Notes under the pieces: generated by a model
Seen by the model: the letters and a program-made list of their open reading frames with translations, nothing else
Database searches by the model: none
Told to the model about the DNA's origin: nothing
Shown here: positions 16,668 through 24,656 of the stretch, in pieces
How the letters are laid out: the number at the start of each line of letters is the position of its first letter
Position numbering within the stretch: position 1 is the stretch's first letter
Made by a program: the position numbers and the translations under genes
Origin: Pseudofrankia nepalensis
Lineage (GTDB): Bacteria > Actinomycetota > Actinomycetes > Frankiales > Frankiaceae
Reading direction: 5' to 3' (one strand)
Assembly (NCBI RefSeq): GCF_016786305.1
Contig: NZ_JADWYV010000071.1
Length of the DNA: 39,016 nt

Positions 16668-17909
16668 ATGGACACGACGGCGGCGCCCCCGAGCAAGATC
16701 GGCGTCACGATCGACGACGACTGGGTGGAGCACCACTTCGACCACCAGTCGCCGGAGCTGGCCCACGACTTTCACCCGACCCTGGCCCGCGCCCGGTCGC
16801 GCTGCCCGGTCACGCACAGCGACCAGCACGGCGGCTTCTGGATCGCCACGGGGTATGAGCATGTGCTCGGCGTCGCCCAGAACTGGGAGACGTTCAGCTC
16901 GGCCAGCGGCATCACGATCGCGCCGACCGAGTCGCACACGATCCTGCCGGTCACGATCGACCCGCCGCTGCAGCGTGAGTTCCGCCGTGTCATCAACCCG
17001 TACTTCCGACCGGTCGTCGTCGCCGAGTGGGAGAAGCAGACCCGCGAGCTGGTCAACCGGCTGATCGACGGCTTCATCGAGCGCGGCTCCTGCGACTTCC
17101 AGGAGGAGTTCGCCCGGCCGCTGCCGGGGCTGGCGTTCTTCGAGTTCGCGCTGCACGCCCCCAAGGAAGACCTCGCCATGGTCAACAAGTGGGCGATGAC
17201 GACCGCGCAGCCCGTCCCCGAGGCGCGCGAGTGCCTCTTCAAGCTCGCCGGCTGGATCGCCCAGCTCATCGCGAAGCGGCGCGAGACGGGGCCACTCGGC
17301 GACGTGATCGACGGGGTCCTGGACGCCCAGATCGAGGGCCGGCCGATCACCGACGCCGAGGCGATCGGCACCATTCACCTGCTCATCCTCGGCGGCCTGG
17401 ACACCACGGCCGGAGTGCTCGGAATGTCGATGCTGCGGTTCTGCGAGCACCCGGAGATCCCGGCGATGCTGCGCGAGCGGCCCGAGCTGATCCCGAACGC
17501 GGTCGAGGAACTGCTGCGGCTCGACAGCTCGTTCATCTCGGTCGCCCGCACCGCCCGCCAGGACGGCGAGGTCGGTGGCTGCCCGATCAAGGCCGGCGAG
17601 CAGATCCTGCTCTACTGGGCCGCCGCCAACCACGACGAGAACGAGTTCGAGGACCCGGAGACGTTCAACCCGGAGCGCGCCCGCAACCGGCACATCGCCT
17701 TCGGCGCCGGCCCGCACCGCTGCGCGGGCTCGAACCTGGCCCGGATGAACCTGCGCATCGCCGTCGAGGAACTCGTCAACCGGCTGCACGACATCAAACT
17801 GGCGCCGGACGCCGACGTGCACTTCCACTCCACCTACAACCGCGCCCCGGTCGCGGTCCCCATCACCTTCACCCCGGGTCCGCGGCTGTCGCCGGTGGAA
17901 TCGGAGTAG
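16668..17909 (+). CDS. Cytochrome P450 (no. 1)
   Basis: This soluble bacterial P450 has 413 residues. The heme Cys is Cys352 in FGAGPHRCAGSNLAR, the ExxR pair is Glu281/Arg284, and the I-helix acid-alcohol pair is Asp245-Thr246 in LGGLDTTAG. All canonical elements are intact, so it should be an active monooxygenase. The ATG at 16668 is preceded by a GAGGTG Shine-Dalgarno and begins a protein of usual size; a longer frame from 16602 would start inside the promoter region. Electrons probably come from the ferredoxin encoded at 24332. It is convergent with the racemase-like gene. The subfamily is not assigned; the NHDENEFEDPETFNPERARN stretch is typical of actinobacterial catabolic P450s. Confidence 0.93.
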   Translation: MDTTAAPPSKIGVTIDDDWVEHHFDHQSPELAHDFHPTLARARSRCPVTHSDQHGGFWIATGYEHVLGVAQNWETFSSASGITIAPTESHTILPVTIDPPLQREFRRVINPYFRPVVVAEWEKQTRELVNRLIDGFIERGSCDFQEEFARPLPGLAFFEFALHAPKEDLAMVNKWAMTTAQPVPEARECLFKLAGWIAQLIAKRRETGPLGDVIDGVLDAQIEGRPITDAEAIGTIHLLILGGLDTTAGVLGMSMLRFCEHPEIPAMLRERPELIPNAVEELLRLDSSFISVARTARQDGEVGGCPIKAGEQILLYWAAANHDENEFEDPETFNPERARNRHIAFGAGPHRCAGSNLARMNLRIAVEELVNRLHDIKLAPDADVHFHSTYNRAPVAVPITFTPGPRLSPVESE

Positions 17910-17920
17910 CCGCTGGCTGC

Positions 17921-17960
17921 GCGGGGCGGGCCGCCGGCCCCCCCCCCCCCCCCGCCCCGC
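17921..17960. terminator. Bidirectional hairpin between convergent genes
   Basis: Perfect 10-bp arms GCGGGGCGGG (17921-17930) and CCCGCCCCGC (17951-17960) enclose a loop containing 16 consecutive C (17938-17953). The length of the C run should not be trusted. It separates P450 no. 1 from the convergent CaiB gene. Confidence 0.55.
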
Positions 17961-17961
17961 C

Positions 17962-19233
17962 TCACTCGACGCCGCCAGCCTGGCGCGCGGCGCCGGCGGC
18001 GAGCAGGACGTCCACCTCGGCCTCGGCGAAGCCCCAGGCGAGCAGGGCGGCCCGGGTGTGCTCGCCGGCCGAGGTGGGCCGCCCCGCCGGGCCGGCCGGG
18101 GTCCGGCTGAACCGGGGCGCGGGCGCCGGCTGCACCACACCGTCGACCTCGACGAACGTGCCGCGAGCGACGTTGTGCGGGTGGCGGGCCGCCTCGGCGG
18201 GCGTCAGCACCGGGGTGAAGCAGGTGTCGGTGCCCTCGAGCAGCTTCGACCACTCGTCCAGCGTCCTGGTCCGGAAGACGGCGGCCAGCCGCTCCTTCGT
18301 CGCTGGCCACGTCGCCGGGTCGCTCTGCTGCCGGATCAGATCCTTGTCCTCGCCGTCCTCGAGGCCGATCAGCGCGAGCAGCCGGGCGTAGAACTGGTGC
18401 TCGCCGGCGCCGACGGCCACATGCCGGCCGTCGGCCGTCTCGTAGACGTTGTAGAACGGCGCCGCCAGCCCCAGGATGTTCGAGCCCGGGTCGGCCGACC
18501 AGCTGCCCTCGGCGCGCATCCCGTGCAGCAGGGTGGTCAGCAGCGCCACCCCGTCGACCATCGCCGCGTCGACCACCTGGCCGCGGCCCGAGACGGCCCG
18601 CTCGACCAGGGCCGCCAGCACCCCGACCACCAGCAGCATGCCGCCGCCGCCGTAGTCGCCGAGCAGGTTCAGCGGCGGAGCGGGTGGCTGGCCCGGCCGG
18701 CGCAGCGGCTCGAGCGCCCCGGCGAGCGCCACGTAGTTGATGTCATGACCGGGAGCCTTCGCGTACGGCCCGTCCTGGCCGAACCCCGTCATCCGGGCGT
18801 ACACCAGCCGTGGGTTGCGCCCCAGGCACATGTCCGGCCCCAGCCCGAGCCGCTCGGCGACCCCAGGGCGGAACCCCTCGACCAGCACGTCGGCCGCGTC
18901 GACGAGCCGCAGCGCCGCCGCGACGCCGTCCGGGTGCTTGAGGTCCAGCGCCACCGACGGCCGTCCCCGCGTCACCAGGTCGAACCGCCGGTGCCCCCGC
19001 AGCGCCCGCTCGGTGGCGCTCTCGTCGTCGCCCGCCGCCACGTCCTCGACCCGGGCGACCCGCACGACATCGGCCCCGAGATCGGCCAGCACCATCACCC
19101 CGAACGGCCCGGGCCCCCGCCCCGCCAGCTCGACGACCCGGACCCCCGCCAGCGGCCCGCGCCGCGCCGCCGCGCCGTTCCCGTCGTCCTCGCCATCTGA
19201 AGCGCCAGCCAGGTTGTTCGATGCGATCGCCAC
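17962..19233 (-). CDS. CaiB/BaiF family, alpha-methylacyl-CoA racemase-like (no. 1)
   Basis: This 423-residue protein matches alpha-methylacyl-CoA racemases, which interconvert 2R and 2S methyl-branched acyl-CoAs by 1,1-proton transfer. The residues corresponding to the mycobacterial MCR catalytic set are present: His163 (APGHDINY), Asp193 (LLGDYGG) and Glu265 (YETADG). The Asp used for formyl- or carnitine-CoA transfer in true transferases is not obvious. The N-terminus has a 25-residue acidic Gly/Asp/Asn leader. I chose the GTG at 19233 because the alternative GTG at 19254 would lie inside the class B dyad at 19242-19255. It suggests a substrate with methyl-branched side chains. Confidence 0.9.
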   Translation of the reverse strand: MAIASNNLAGASDGEDDGNGAAARRGPLAGVRVVELAGRGPGPFGVMVLADLGADVVRVARVEDVAAGDDESATERALRGHRRFDLVTRGRPSVALDLKHPDGVAAALRLVDAADVLVEGFRPGVAERLGLGPDMCLGRNPRLVYARMTGFGQDGPYAKAPGHDINYVALAGALEPLRRPGQPPAPPLNLLGDYGGGGMLLVVGVLAALVERAVSGRGQVVDAAMVDGVALLTTLLHGMRAEGSWSADPGSNILGLAAPFYNVYETADGRHVAVGAGEHQFYARLLALIGLEDGEDKDLIRQQSDPATWPATKERLAAVFRTRTLDEWSKLLEGTDTCFTPVLTPAEAARHPHNVARGTFVEVDGVVQPAPAPRFSRTPAGPAGRPTSAGEHTRAALLAWGFAEAEVDVLLAAGAARQAGGVE

Positions 19234-19241
19234 GGCAGGGG

Positions 19242-19255
19242 AGTGTACGCTCACT
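19242..19255 (-). promoter_or_regulatory. Class B operator-like site upstream of CaiB no. 1
   Basis: The minus-strand sequence AGTGAGCGTACACT is a dyad with 5 of 7 symmetric positions. It lies immediately upstream of the chosen start at 19233. Confidence 0.6.
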
Positions 19256-19336
19256 CATCTCGTGGCGCTCGCGCGAGCGGCCACCGGGCGAGGCGCGACC
19301 GAGCCGCCCGGACACCGTCCCAGCCGGTCGCCGCGC

Positions 19337-19409
19337 GTCATGGCTCGTGGGCTTTCGCCCATGATCCCAGGGGCCGTGGTGGCGAATGTGGCCGTACTCG
19401 CCACCACGG
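19337..19409. repeat. Dispersed intergenic repeat with hairpin, copy 1
   Basis: Positions 19337-19389 resemble 23975-24028; over the best 30 bases, starting at CATGATCCCAG (19360 and 23999), 24 match. It runs into a perfect 12-bp stem-loop (CCGTGGTGGCGA at 19374-19385, pairing with 19398-19409, 12-nt loop). The rest of the 700-bp space between the divergent genes (19234-19935) shows no supported gene. Confidence 0.6.
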
Positions 19410-19935
19410 GGCATGCCCGGATCTCATGCGTGGACGCCGGGGCCCTCACGGCAGGCATCGGGGACGGGGAGCCGGCCGACCAGGTGTGGCAGGCCCGGGC
19501 GCGGCAGGTCCAGGCGCCCGGCGCGCCGCGGCGCCCGGGCAGGCGGGCATCGGATCGGAGGGCGGTTCACGGGCGCCAGGGCTTCTCCGTGGCCGTGATG
19601 AGCTTTCCCATGAGCCGTCGGCGAATACGCGCCAGGCGCGGCGCGACGATTCAGGCGAGCAGTCGACCGCGCGACAGGTCGTTCACACGGTGACGCGTCG
19701 ACGACATGGCAGGTACAGCGTCCGTACTGGTCGAGGACCGCGCGGGCCGCGCATCCTCGATCGCGGGGCTGATATTGGTCGGCCTTCGCCCGAACAGTGC
19801 GCATCTGATTTCCACGCGAGTCGCTCAGGAATTTCCTGGCCATATTCGACGACGGGCTGGTCTTTTCGCGCGCCGTGGGTGACGAGAACCGGACGGGTAA
19901 TACCCCTCCGAACCTGGTGAAAGGAATGTTCGACG

Positions 19936-21165
19936 ATGAGCATTCGAAGGTCGGCCCCCGGCCCGATCACCCGGCGCCCGGCGCGGCCCGGTCGCGCGGC
20001 GCGGCGGGCGGCGGCGGTTCTGGCCACCGTCGCGGTCACGGCGGTGGTGGCGCCGGTGGCACCCGCCGTCGCCGGGTCGCGGCCGAGCATCCCGGACCAC
20101 GGCGCCGCGGTGTCCTGGGGATTCAACGAGCTTGGCCAGCTCGGGGACGGGACGCTGACGTCCCGCGCGGTCCCCGGCCCGGTGCTCGGACTGACCGACG
20201 GCGTCGTCCAGGTGGAGACCGAGGGATACCACAGCGTCGCGCTGGACTCCGCCGGCGCCGTGTGGACCTGGGGGAGCAACGACGGCGGACAGCTGGGCGA
20301 CGGGACGCTCGACGGCCGGACCACGCCGTTCAAGGTGGTCGGTCTCGACAACGTCGTCCAGGTCGCCGCCGGCTACTGGCACACGCTGGCGCTGCGCGCC
20401 GACGGCACCGTCTGGCAGTGGGGATCGCACGCCGAGTGGGTCGCTGGCGGGGGCTTCGGCGACATCATCCCCACGCCCGAGCAGGTGCCGGGCCTGAAGA
20501 ACGTGCGGCAGATCGCGGCCGGCGGGAATCACGACCTCGCGCTGAGGAACGACGGCACCGTCTGGACGTGGGGCTCGAACGGCGCGGGCGAGTTGGGGGA
20601 CGGCACGTTCACCCGCAGCCGCGTGCCCGTCCAGGTGCCGGGTCTCACCGACGTCACCCGGGTCGACGGCGGCGCCCAGCACAGCATGACGCTGCGCGCG
20701 GACGGCACGGTCTGGACCTGGGGCTCGAACAGCTGTGGGCGGCTGGGCAACGGGTCCACGAGGTTCTTCAGCGAGACGCCCGTGCTGGTCAGCGCGCTGG
20801 ACAACGTGGTCGCCATCTCCGCCGGCGGCCGGCACGACCTGGCGGTCGTCGGCCGCGAGGGCACGCGGGGCCAGGTGCTCGCCTGGGGCTGCAACGAGCG
20901 GGGCCAGCTGGGCACCGGCACGACGACCAGCAGCGCCCGGCCGGTGACTGTGTACGGCCTGCCCGCCGACGTCGTCGAGGTGTCCACCGGCCTCAACCAC
21001 AGCTTCGCGTTGCGTGCCGACGGAACGCTGCTCTCCTGGGGCGCGAACTCGAAGGGGCAGCTCGGGGTCGGCTTCATCTCGCCCTACGCGTCGACCCCGT
21101 ACACGGTCGGGTCCGGGTTCCGGCACGTCGCGGGCGGCCAGGAGAGCACCCTGGCGACGAGGTAG
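19936..21165 (+). CDS. Secreted RCC1-repeat beta-propeller protein
   Basis: This 409-residue protein starts with an Arg-rich n-region, a hydrophobic stretch (AAVLATVAVTAVVAPVAPAV) and a likely cleavage near residue 47. Seven RCC1-type blades follow, each with a W-G-x-N/S...G-Q/E/R-L-G-x-G core: SWGFNELGQLGDG, TWGSNDGGQLGDG, a degenerate third, TWGSNGAGELGDG, TWGSNSCGRLGNG, AWGCNERGQLGTG and SWGANSKGQLGVG. It should fold as a closed seven-bladed propeller outside the cell. Bacterial RCC1 proteins have no general known function; a binding or adhesion role is plausible. The start has AAGGA ten bases upstream. It is monocistronic, followed by a terminator, and unrelated in theme to the catabolic neighbours. 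Confidence 0.9.
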   Translation: MSIRRSAPGPITRRPARPGRAARRAAAVLATVAVTAVVAPVAPAVAGSRPSIPDHGAAVSWGFNELGQLGDGTLTSRAVPGPVLGLTDGVVQVETEGYHSVALDSAGAVWTWGSNDGGQLGDGTLDGRTTPFKVVGLDNVVQVAAGYWHTLALRADGTVWQWGSHAEWVAGGGFGDIIPTPEQVPGLKNVRQIAAGGNHDLALRNDGTVWTWGSNGAGELGDGTFTRSRVPVQVPGLTDVTRVDGGAQHSMTLRADGTVWTWGSNSCGRLGNGSTRFFSETPVLVSALDNVVAISAGGRHDLAVVGREGTRGQVLAWGCNERGQLGTGTTTSSARPVTVYGLPADVVEVSTGLNHSFALRADGTLLSWGANSKGQLGVGFISPYASTPYTVGSGFRHVAGGQESTLATR

Positions 21166-21203
21166 CTGGAGCCCACGAACCGCCCGGTGAACCCGGAGTC
21201 ACC

Positions 21204-21231
21204 GGCCCAGCCGCCTGACCCCGGCTGGGCC
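21204..21231. terminator. Bidirectional hairpin between convergent genes
   Basis: GGCCCAGCC (21204-21212) pairs with GGCTGGGCC (21223-21231) across a 10-nt loop, between the RCC1 stop and the VOC gene stop. Confidence 0.6.
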
Positions 21232-21252
21232 CGTGCCCTGGCCCGGCCCGGG

Positions 21253-21702
21253 TCAGGACGGGGCCTGGAGGCGGGCCTGGTAGTGAGGGCGGCCCGCGGA
21301 GTCGATGAGTTCCAGGCGGAAGCCGTCCTCGCGGATCAGGTAGGCGAACAGGGTGGGGCGGCCCTGGGCGTCGGGGCTGGTCATCTCCAGGCGCCAGCCC
21401 TCGGCCGCGAGGCGGGCCACGTCGGTTGCCAGGTCGTCGGTCCAGTAGGCGAAGTGGTGCAGGCGGGGCCCAGCGCTCTCCCAGATCGTGCCCGGCCTGC
21501 CCTCGATGAGGTCGAGGTGGATCGGGCCCTGCCGGGAGACGCAGGAGATCGGGCGGGGCTGGGGGACGCCGTCGACGGTGTGGAACACCCCCTCGCCGGC
21601 CGTCGGCGTCGTCCAGGTGACGCCGAGGGCGTCGGCGAGCGCGAGCATCGAGGCGCCGAGGTCGTCGGTGGTGATGCCGATGTGGAAGGGCACCGCGTCC
21701 AT
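21253..21702 (-). CDS. VOC (glyoxalase/bleomycin-resistance fold) protein
   Basis: This 149-residue vicinal-oxygen-chelate protein begins HIGITTDDLGASMLALADAL and ends YLIREDGFRLELIDS, the paired beta-alpha-beta-beta-beta halves of the fold. Candidate metal ligands are His7 in the first strand, a His in GPRLHHFAYWTDDL and the Glu in FRLELID. Members include methylmalonyl-CoA epimerases, extradiol dioxygenases and glyoxalases; the LHHFAYWTDDL segment looks most like the epimerase/dioxygenase side. The ATG at 21702 follows GGGAG by five bases. It is divergent from P450 no. 2 and shares a palindromic operator with it. Confidence 0.82.
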   Translation of the reverse strand: MDAVPFHIGITTDDLGASMLALADALGVTWTTPTAGEGVFHTVDGVPQPRPISCVSRQGPIHLDLIEGRPGTIWESAGPRLHHFAYWTDDLATDVARLAAEGWRLEMTSPDAQGRPTLFAYLIREDGFRLELIDSAGRPHYQARLQAPS

Positions 21703-21791
21703 GTCCACTCCCGGGTGGTCCACTCCTGGGTGCCAGATGCCGCGGCCGTTGACCGTTCCGAAACCACGGCGATATTTTCCTGGCGTCGAAC

Positions 21792-21807
21792 GCAAGGCTA
21801 CCCTTGC
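21792..21807. promoter_or_regulatory. Class A operator between VOC gene and P450 no. 2
   Basis: GCAAGG-CTAC-CCTTGC is the same 16-bp core as the palindrome at 8299-8320 (one base differs in the spacer). It lies 90 bp upstream of the VOC start and 55 bp upstream of P450 no. 2. Confidence 0.75.
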
Positions 21808-21861
21808 TTCCGCTCGGGGGTGGCCTTCGCCGCGGGGAACGCTCCGACGCCGGGAGGCCGG

Positions 21862-23079
21862 ATGGCCACGCACCAGACCTCGAACCCTCCGACCTCGACG
21901 TTTGACCACCTCTCGCCCGCGGTCCACGGGCCGGCCTACTGGGACGCGATCCGCGAGCTGGCGAGCCTTGGGCCGCTGACCTGGGTGGAAAGCCAGGGCG
22001 GCTACTGGGCGGCGACCTCCTGCGACCTGGTGCTGCGGATCGCGCAGGACTGGGCGACGTTCACCTCCACCCAGGGGGTGTCGATCACCCGGCCCGGCTT
22101 CGACCTCATGCCCCAGCTGGTGCCGATCGAGCTCGACCCTCCCCGCCAGCGCGCCTATCGACGGCAGGTCAACCCGCACCTGACGGTGAAGTCGCTCGAC
22201 CATCTGGCCGGCCCGATCCGCGACATAGCCGACGAGCTGATCGACACGTTCGTCGACGCGGGACGATGCGACCTGGCCGTCGACTTCGCGCGCAAGCTTC
22301 CCGGCACGGTCCTGTTCCGGCTGCTCTTCCACGCCACCGACGAGGACTTCCACGCGGTCGAGCCCGCCGCCCGCCTCGTCAGCTTCGAGTCGGACCCGGC
22401 GAAGACCGCCGCGGGCGCCGCCACGTTGCGGGCCTGGGCCGCGAGCGCCTTCGCGAGCCGGGCAGGAGCGGACGGCCCGACCGCCGAGCATGGCGCGGAC
22501 GTCGTCGACGCCGTGCGCTGCCTGGGCGACACCGGCGAGACGTTCGTGGACCACGAGTTCCTCTCCGGGCTGCAGCTGCTGATCCAGGGCGGGATCGGCA
22601 CCTCGGCGAGCGCCATCGCCGCGACCGCGCGCGTCCTCGCCGAGCGTCCGGACCTGCAGGCCCTGGTCCGCGCCGACCGCGCGCTGGTGCCGGCGCTGGT
22701 GGAGGAATGCCTGCGGCTGGAGACCCCGCTGCCGCTGATGTTCCGCACCGCGACCCGGGACGTCGAGGTCGCCGGCCGCTCGATCAGGGCGGGCGACAAG
22801 GTTGGCCTGTTCTTCGGCGCGGCGAACCGCGACCCGGAGGTGTTCGAACGGCCCGACGACGTCATTCTGAACCGGCCACGCAACCGGCACCTGACGTTCG
22901 GCGCCGGGCCGCACCGCTGCGTCGGCTCGAACCTCGCCCGTCTGCAGATCCGGGTGGCGGTGCGGCGCCTGCTGGAGCGGCTCGGCCCGTTCCACATCCC
23001 CGCCGGGGCCGAGGTCACCTACTTCAGCCTGCAGGCCCGCGGCCCGGCGTCCGTCCCACTCGTGTTCGAGCCCGCCTGA
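21862..23079 (+). CDS. Cytochrome P450 (no. 2) lacking the I-helix acid
   Basis: This is a 405-residue P450 with heme ligand Cys353 in FGAGPHRCVGSNLAR and ExxR as Glu282/Arg285. In the I-helix the expected (A/G)Gx(D/E)T(T/S) reads GGIGTSAS: Thr247 is kept but the acidic residue is Gly246 (Asp245 in P450 no. 1). This acid normally helps deliver protons for O-O cleavage, so the enzyme may use another proton route, catalyse a peroxide-type or non-hydroxylating reaction, or be a binder. The start has GGGAGG four bases upstream. It is divergent from the VOC gene. Fold and heme binding are confident; the reaction is unknown. Confidence 0.92.
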   Translation: MATHQTSNPPTSTFDHLSPAVHGPAYWDAIRELASLGPLTWVESQGGYWAATSCDLVLRIAQDWATFTSTQGVSITRPGFDLMPQLVPIELDPPRQRAYRRQVNPHLTVKSLDHLAGPIRDIADELIDTFVDAGRCDLAVDFARKLPGTVLFRLLFHATDEDFHAVEPAARLVSFESDPAKTAAGAATLRAWAASAFASRAGADGPTAEHGADVVDAVRCLGDTGETFVDHEFLSGLQLLIQGGIGTSASAIAATARVLAERPDLQALVRADRALVPALVEECLRLETPLPLMFRTATRDVEVAGRSIRAGDKVGLFFGAANRDPEVFERPDDVILNRPRNRHLTFGAGPHRCVGSNLARLQIRVAVRRLLERLGPFHIPAGAEVTYFSLQARGPASVPLVFEPA

Positions 23080-23300
23080 CGCCGGCCGACCGGCGGGACC
23101 TACGGAACCGGGGAGGACCAACGGAACCGGCCGGTCGGCGGGACGGTTGGACGGACGGACCGATCGGATCAGTCGTTCGGTGGGCCGTCCGTTTCGGGCC
23201 CAACGCCTGGCTGGTTGGGCGGTTGGTTGGTCGGGTGGGCGAGTGGCGCGGGCCCGCGCCGTCGACGGGGAGCGTCGCGCGGCCTGCGTACGCTGGCGCC
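23080..23300. other. Intergenic stretch with low-complexity GG-rich repeats
   Basis: No gene is supported. It contains repeated short GGAC and GGTTGG words and an 8-bp inverted repeat ACGGACGG (23151-23158) / CCGTCCGT (23185-23192) that could terminate P450 no. 2 or serve the TetR promoter. Confidence 0.4.
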
Positions 23301-23927
23301 GTGACCACCAACGAGCGGTCGGCCAGCCACGGGCCGCGGCCGGTGAGCGCCGGGCCGCGGCGGACGACCCGGGACCGGATCCTCGACGCGGCGATGGACC
23401 TGTTCGCCGAGGTGGGGTTCAGCGGCGCGACCATCAGCGAGGTCGAGCGGCGGGTGGGTCTCGCGGCCGGCACGGGCAGCCTGTACCGGCACTTCCCGTC
23501 GAAGGAGGCGCTGCTCAAGGCGGCGGTGGAGCGGGAGGTCACCCGGCTGCGCGACGAGATGGCGGTCGGGCGGGCGGCGCTGCCGCGCTCGGCCGACCCC
23601 GCCGAGCACCGCCTGCGGCTCTACGAGCAGCTGCTCGCCGACATCCGCCGCTTCGACCGGCTGTTCCGGCTGATGCTCAACGAGGGTGAGCGCATCCCGG
23701 AACTACGGGAGGCCATCTGGGCGGCACTGCGCCGGCCGGTCCCCACCGATCCCCGGGAGGAGGACGTGGTGGACGCGATCGCGGTGACCGCCCTCGGCGG
23801 CTACCACCTTTTCTCGACGATGCAGGGCCGGCCCTTCAACGGCGTCGCTCAGGACCAGTTCCTGCGCACCCTCGTCGACCTCACCCGCGCGTCCGCATGG
23901 GAGGGCGCCTCGCCCGCCGCCGACTGA
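23301..23927 (+). CDS. TetR-family transcriptional regulator
   Basis: This 208-residue TetR regulator has a clear HTH domain at about residues 24-70 (RDRILDAAMDLFAEVGFSGA, TISEVERRV, GSLYRHFPSKEALLKAAVER). The C-terminal ligand domain (FDRLFRLMLNEGERIPELRE, then YHLFSTMQG) is of the common undefined TetR C-terminal type. The GTG at 23301 gives a normal-length protein; I see no strong Shine-Dalgarno. It follows P450 no. 2 in the same orientation, 221 bp away. It is the only local TetR not paired with a pump, which makes it a candidate to bind the class A or class B sites; that link is inference. Confidence 0.88.
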   Translation: MTTNERSASHGPRPVSAGPRRTTRDRILDAAMDLFAEVGFSGATISEVERRVGLAAGTGSLYRHFPSKEALLKAAVEREVTRLRDEMAVGRAALPRSADPAEHRLRLYEQLLADIRRFDRLFRLMLNEGERIPELREAIWAALRRPVPTDPREEDVVDAIAVTALGGYHLFSTMQGRPFNGVAQDQFLRTLVDLTRASAWEGASPAAD

Positions 23928-23974
23928 CGGGAAACCTCGTGACCGGTGAGCGGGGCGGCCCTGGCGGGCGGCTG

Positions 23975-24028
23975 GTCATGACCTGTGGGGTGTTCGACCA
24001 TGATCCCAGAAGTCATGGTGCCGAATAT
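23975..24028. repeat. Dispersed intergenic repeat, copy 2
   Basis: This is the partner of 19337-19389 (24 of 30 identical over the best block). The surrounding 23928-24331 space between convergent genes holds no supported gene. Confidence 0.6.
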
Positions 24029-24208
24029 CTCCTCGTTGGGCGCCATGGCCCATGGACCGATCCCAGGACTGGCCAGCCATCAGCGGTTTTCCGTCGCCCC
24101 GCGTGGCCGGCCAACGCCGGCCCTCGGAACCATGGGGCGCGTCCCGGGCCCTGGCACCAACCAGGCCCCACCCGTCGCCGTGCTCGACATGATCTCGACT
24201 TCCGCGCT

Positions 24209-24248
24209 CTCTGGTGGTCGTGGACCGGTCGGGCCGCGACCACCAGAG
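24209..24248. terminator. Stem-loop between convergent genes
   Basis: A perfect 12-bp stem, CTCTGGTGGTCG (24209-24220) with CGACCACCAGAG (24237-24248), has a 16-nt loop. It lies between the TetR gene and the ferredoxin gene and could terminate both. Like the hairpin at 19374-19409 it lies close to a copy of the dispersed repeat, so it may belong to that element. Confidence 0.55.
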
Positions 24249-24331
24249 AACACAGCTGGTGATCATGCGTGACGGGCCGGCGCCGGGCGGCCGGCCGTCT
24301 GGAGGGCCGATCGTCCAGAAGATCCGATCGT

Positions 24332-24520
24332 CTAGAAGATTTGAATGGCGCGCTCGGGGCAGTTGTCGGCGGCCTCGCGGGTCTTCGCCTCGAACTGGGC
24401 CGGAACCTCGGGGACCGACACGAAGCCGTGTCCCTCCTCGTCGAGCTCGAAGACCTCCGGGCAGATGTCCCAGCAGCGGGCGTGCCCCTGGCACAGGTTG
24501 GCGTCGACCTCGGCCTTCAT
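24332..24520 (-). CDS. Small ferredoxin of the P450-redox-partner type
   Basis: This 62-residue ferredoxin has cluster residues Cys10, His13, Cys16, Cys20 and Cys54-Pro. CQGHARC carries His at the position that would be the second cysteine of a [4Fe-4S] site. Actinobacterial ferredoxins with this CxxHxxC...CP pattern are known as P450 electron donors, usually with a [3Fe-4S] or adaptable cluster. It would serve P450 no. 1 and/or no. 2; no ferredoxin reductase is encoded in the window. It lies 136 bp downstream of the SDR on the same strand, probably co-transcribed. AAGGAGA lies about six bases upstream of the ATG. Confidence 0.92.
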   Translation of the reverse strand: MKAEVDANLCQGHARCWDICPEVFELDEEGHGFVSVPEVPAQFEAKTREAADNCPERAIQIF

Positions 24521-24656
24521 GGGTGGTCTCCTTCGCTCGCGAACCGCTCTGTGTCGTTTCCAGGGCTGCCGGCTTCGGGCTGCCGGCCCAGGTACAGCGG
24601 GATCCCAGCGTTGTGGGTTCCGGTGCCGCGGGGTCTCTGCGCCGCGGCGGGCCAGG

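Noticed and set aside
17938..17953. Sixteen-C run as a contingency (phase-variation) tract
   Set aside because: It lies in a terminator loop between convergent genes, and similar poly-C/G runs in this assembly are artefacts.
23928..24331. Small protein genes in the TetR-ferredoxin spacer
   Set aside because: Open frames there are Arg/Pro/Gly-rich, have no Shine-Dalgarno and coincide with the dispersed repeat and hairpin.
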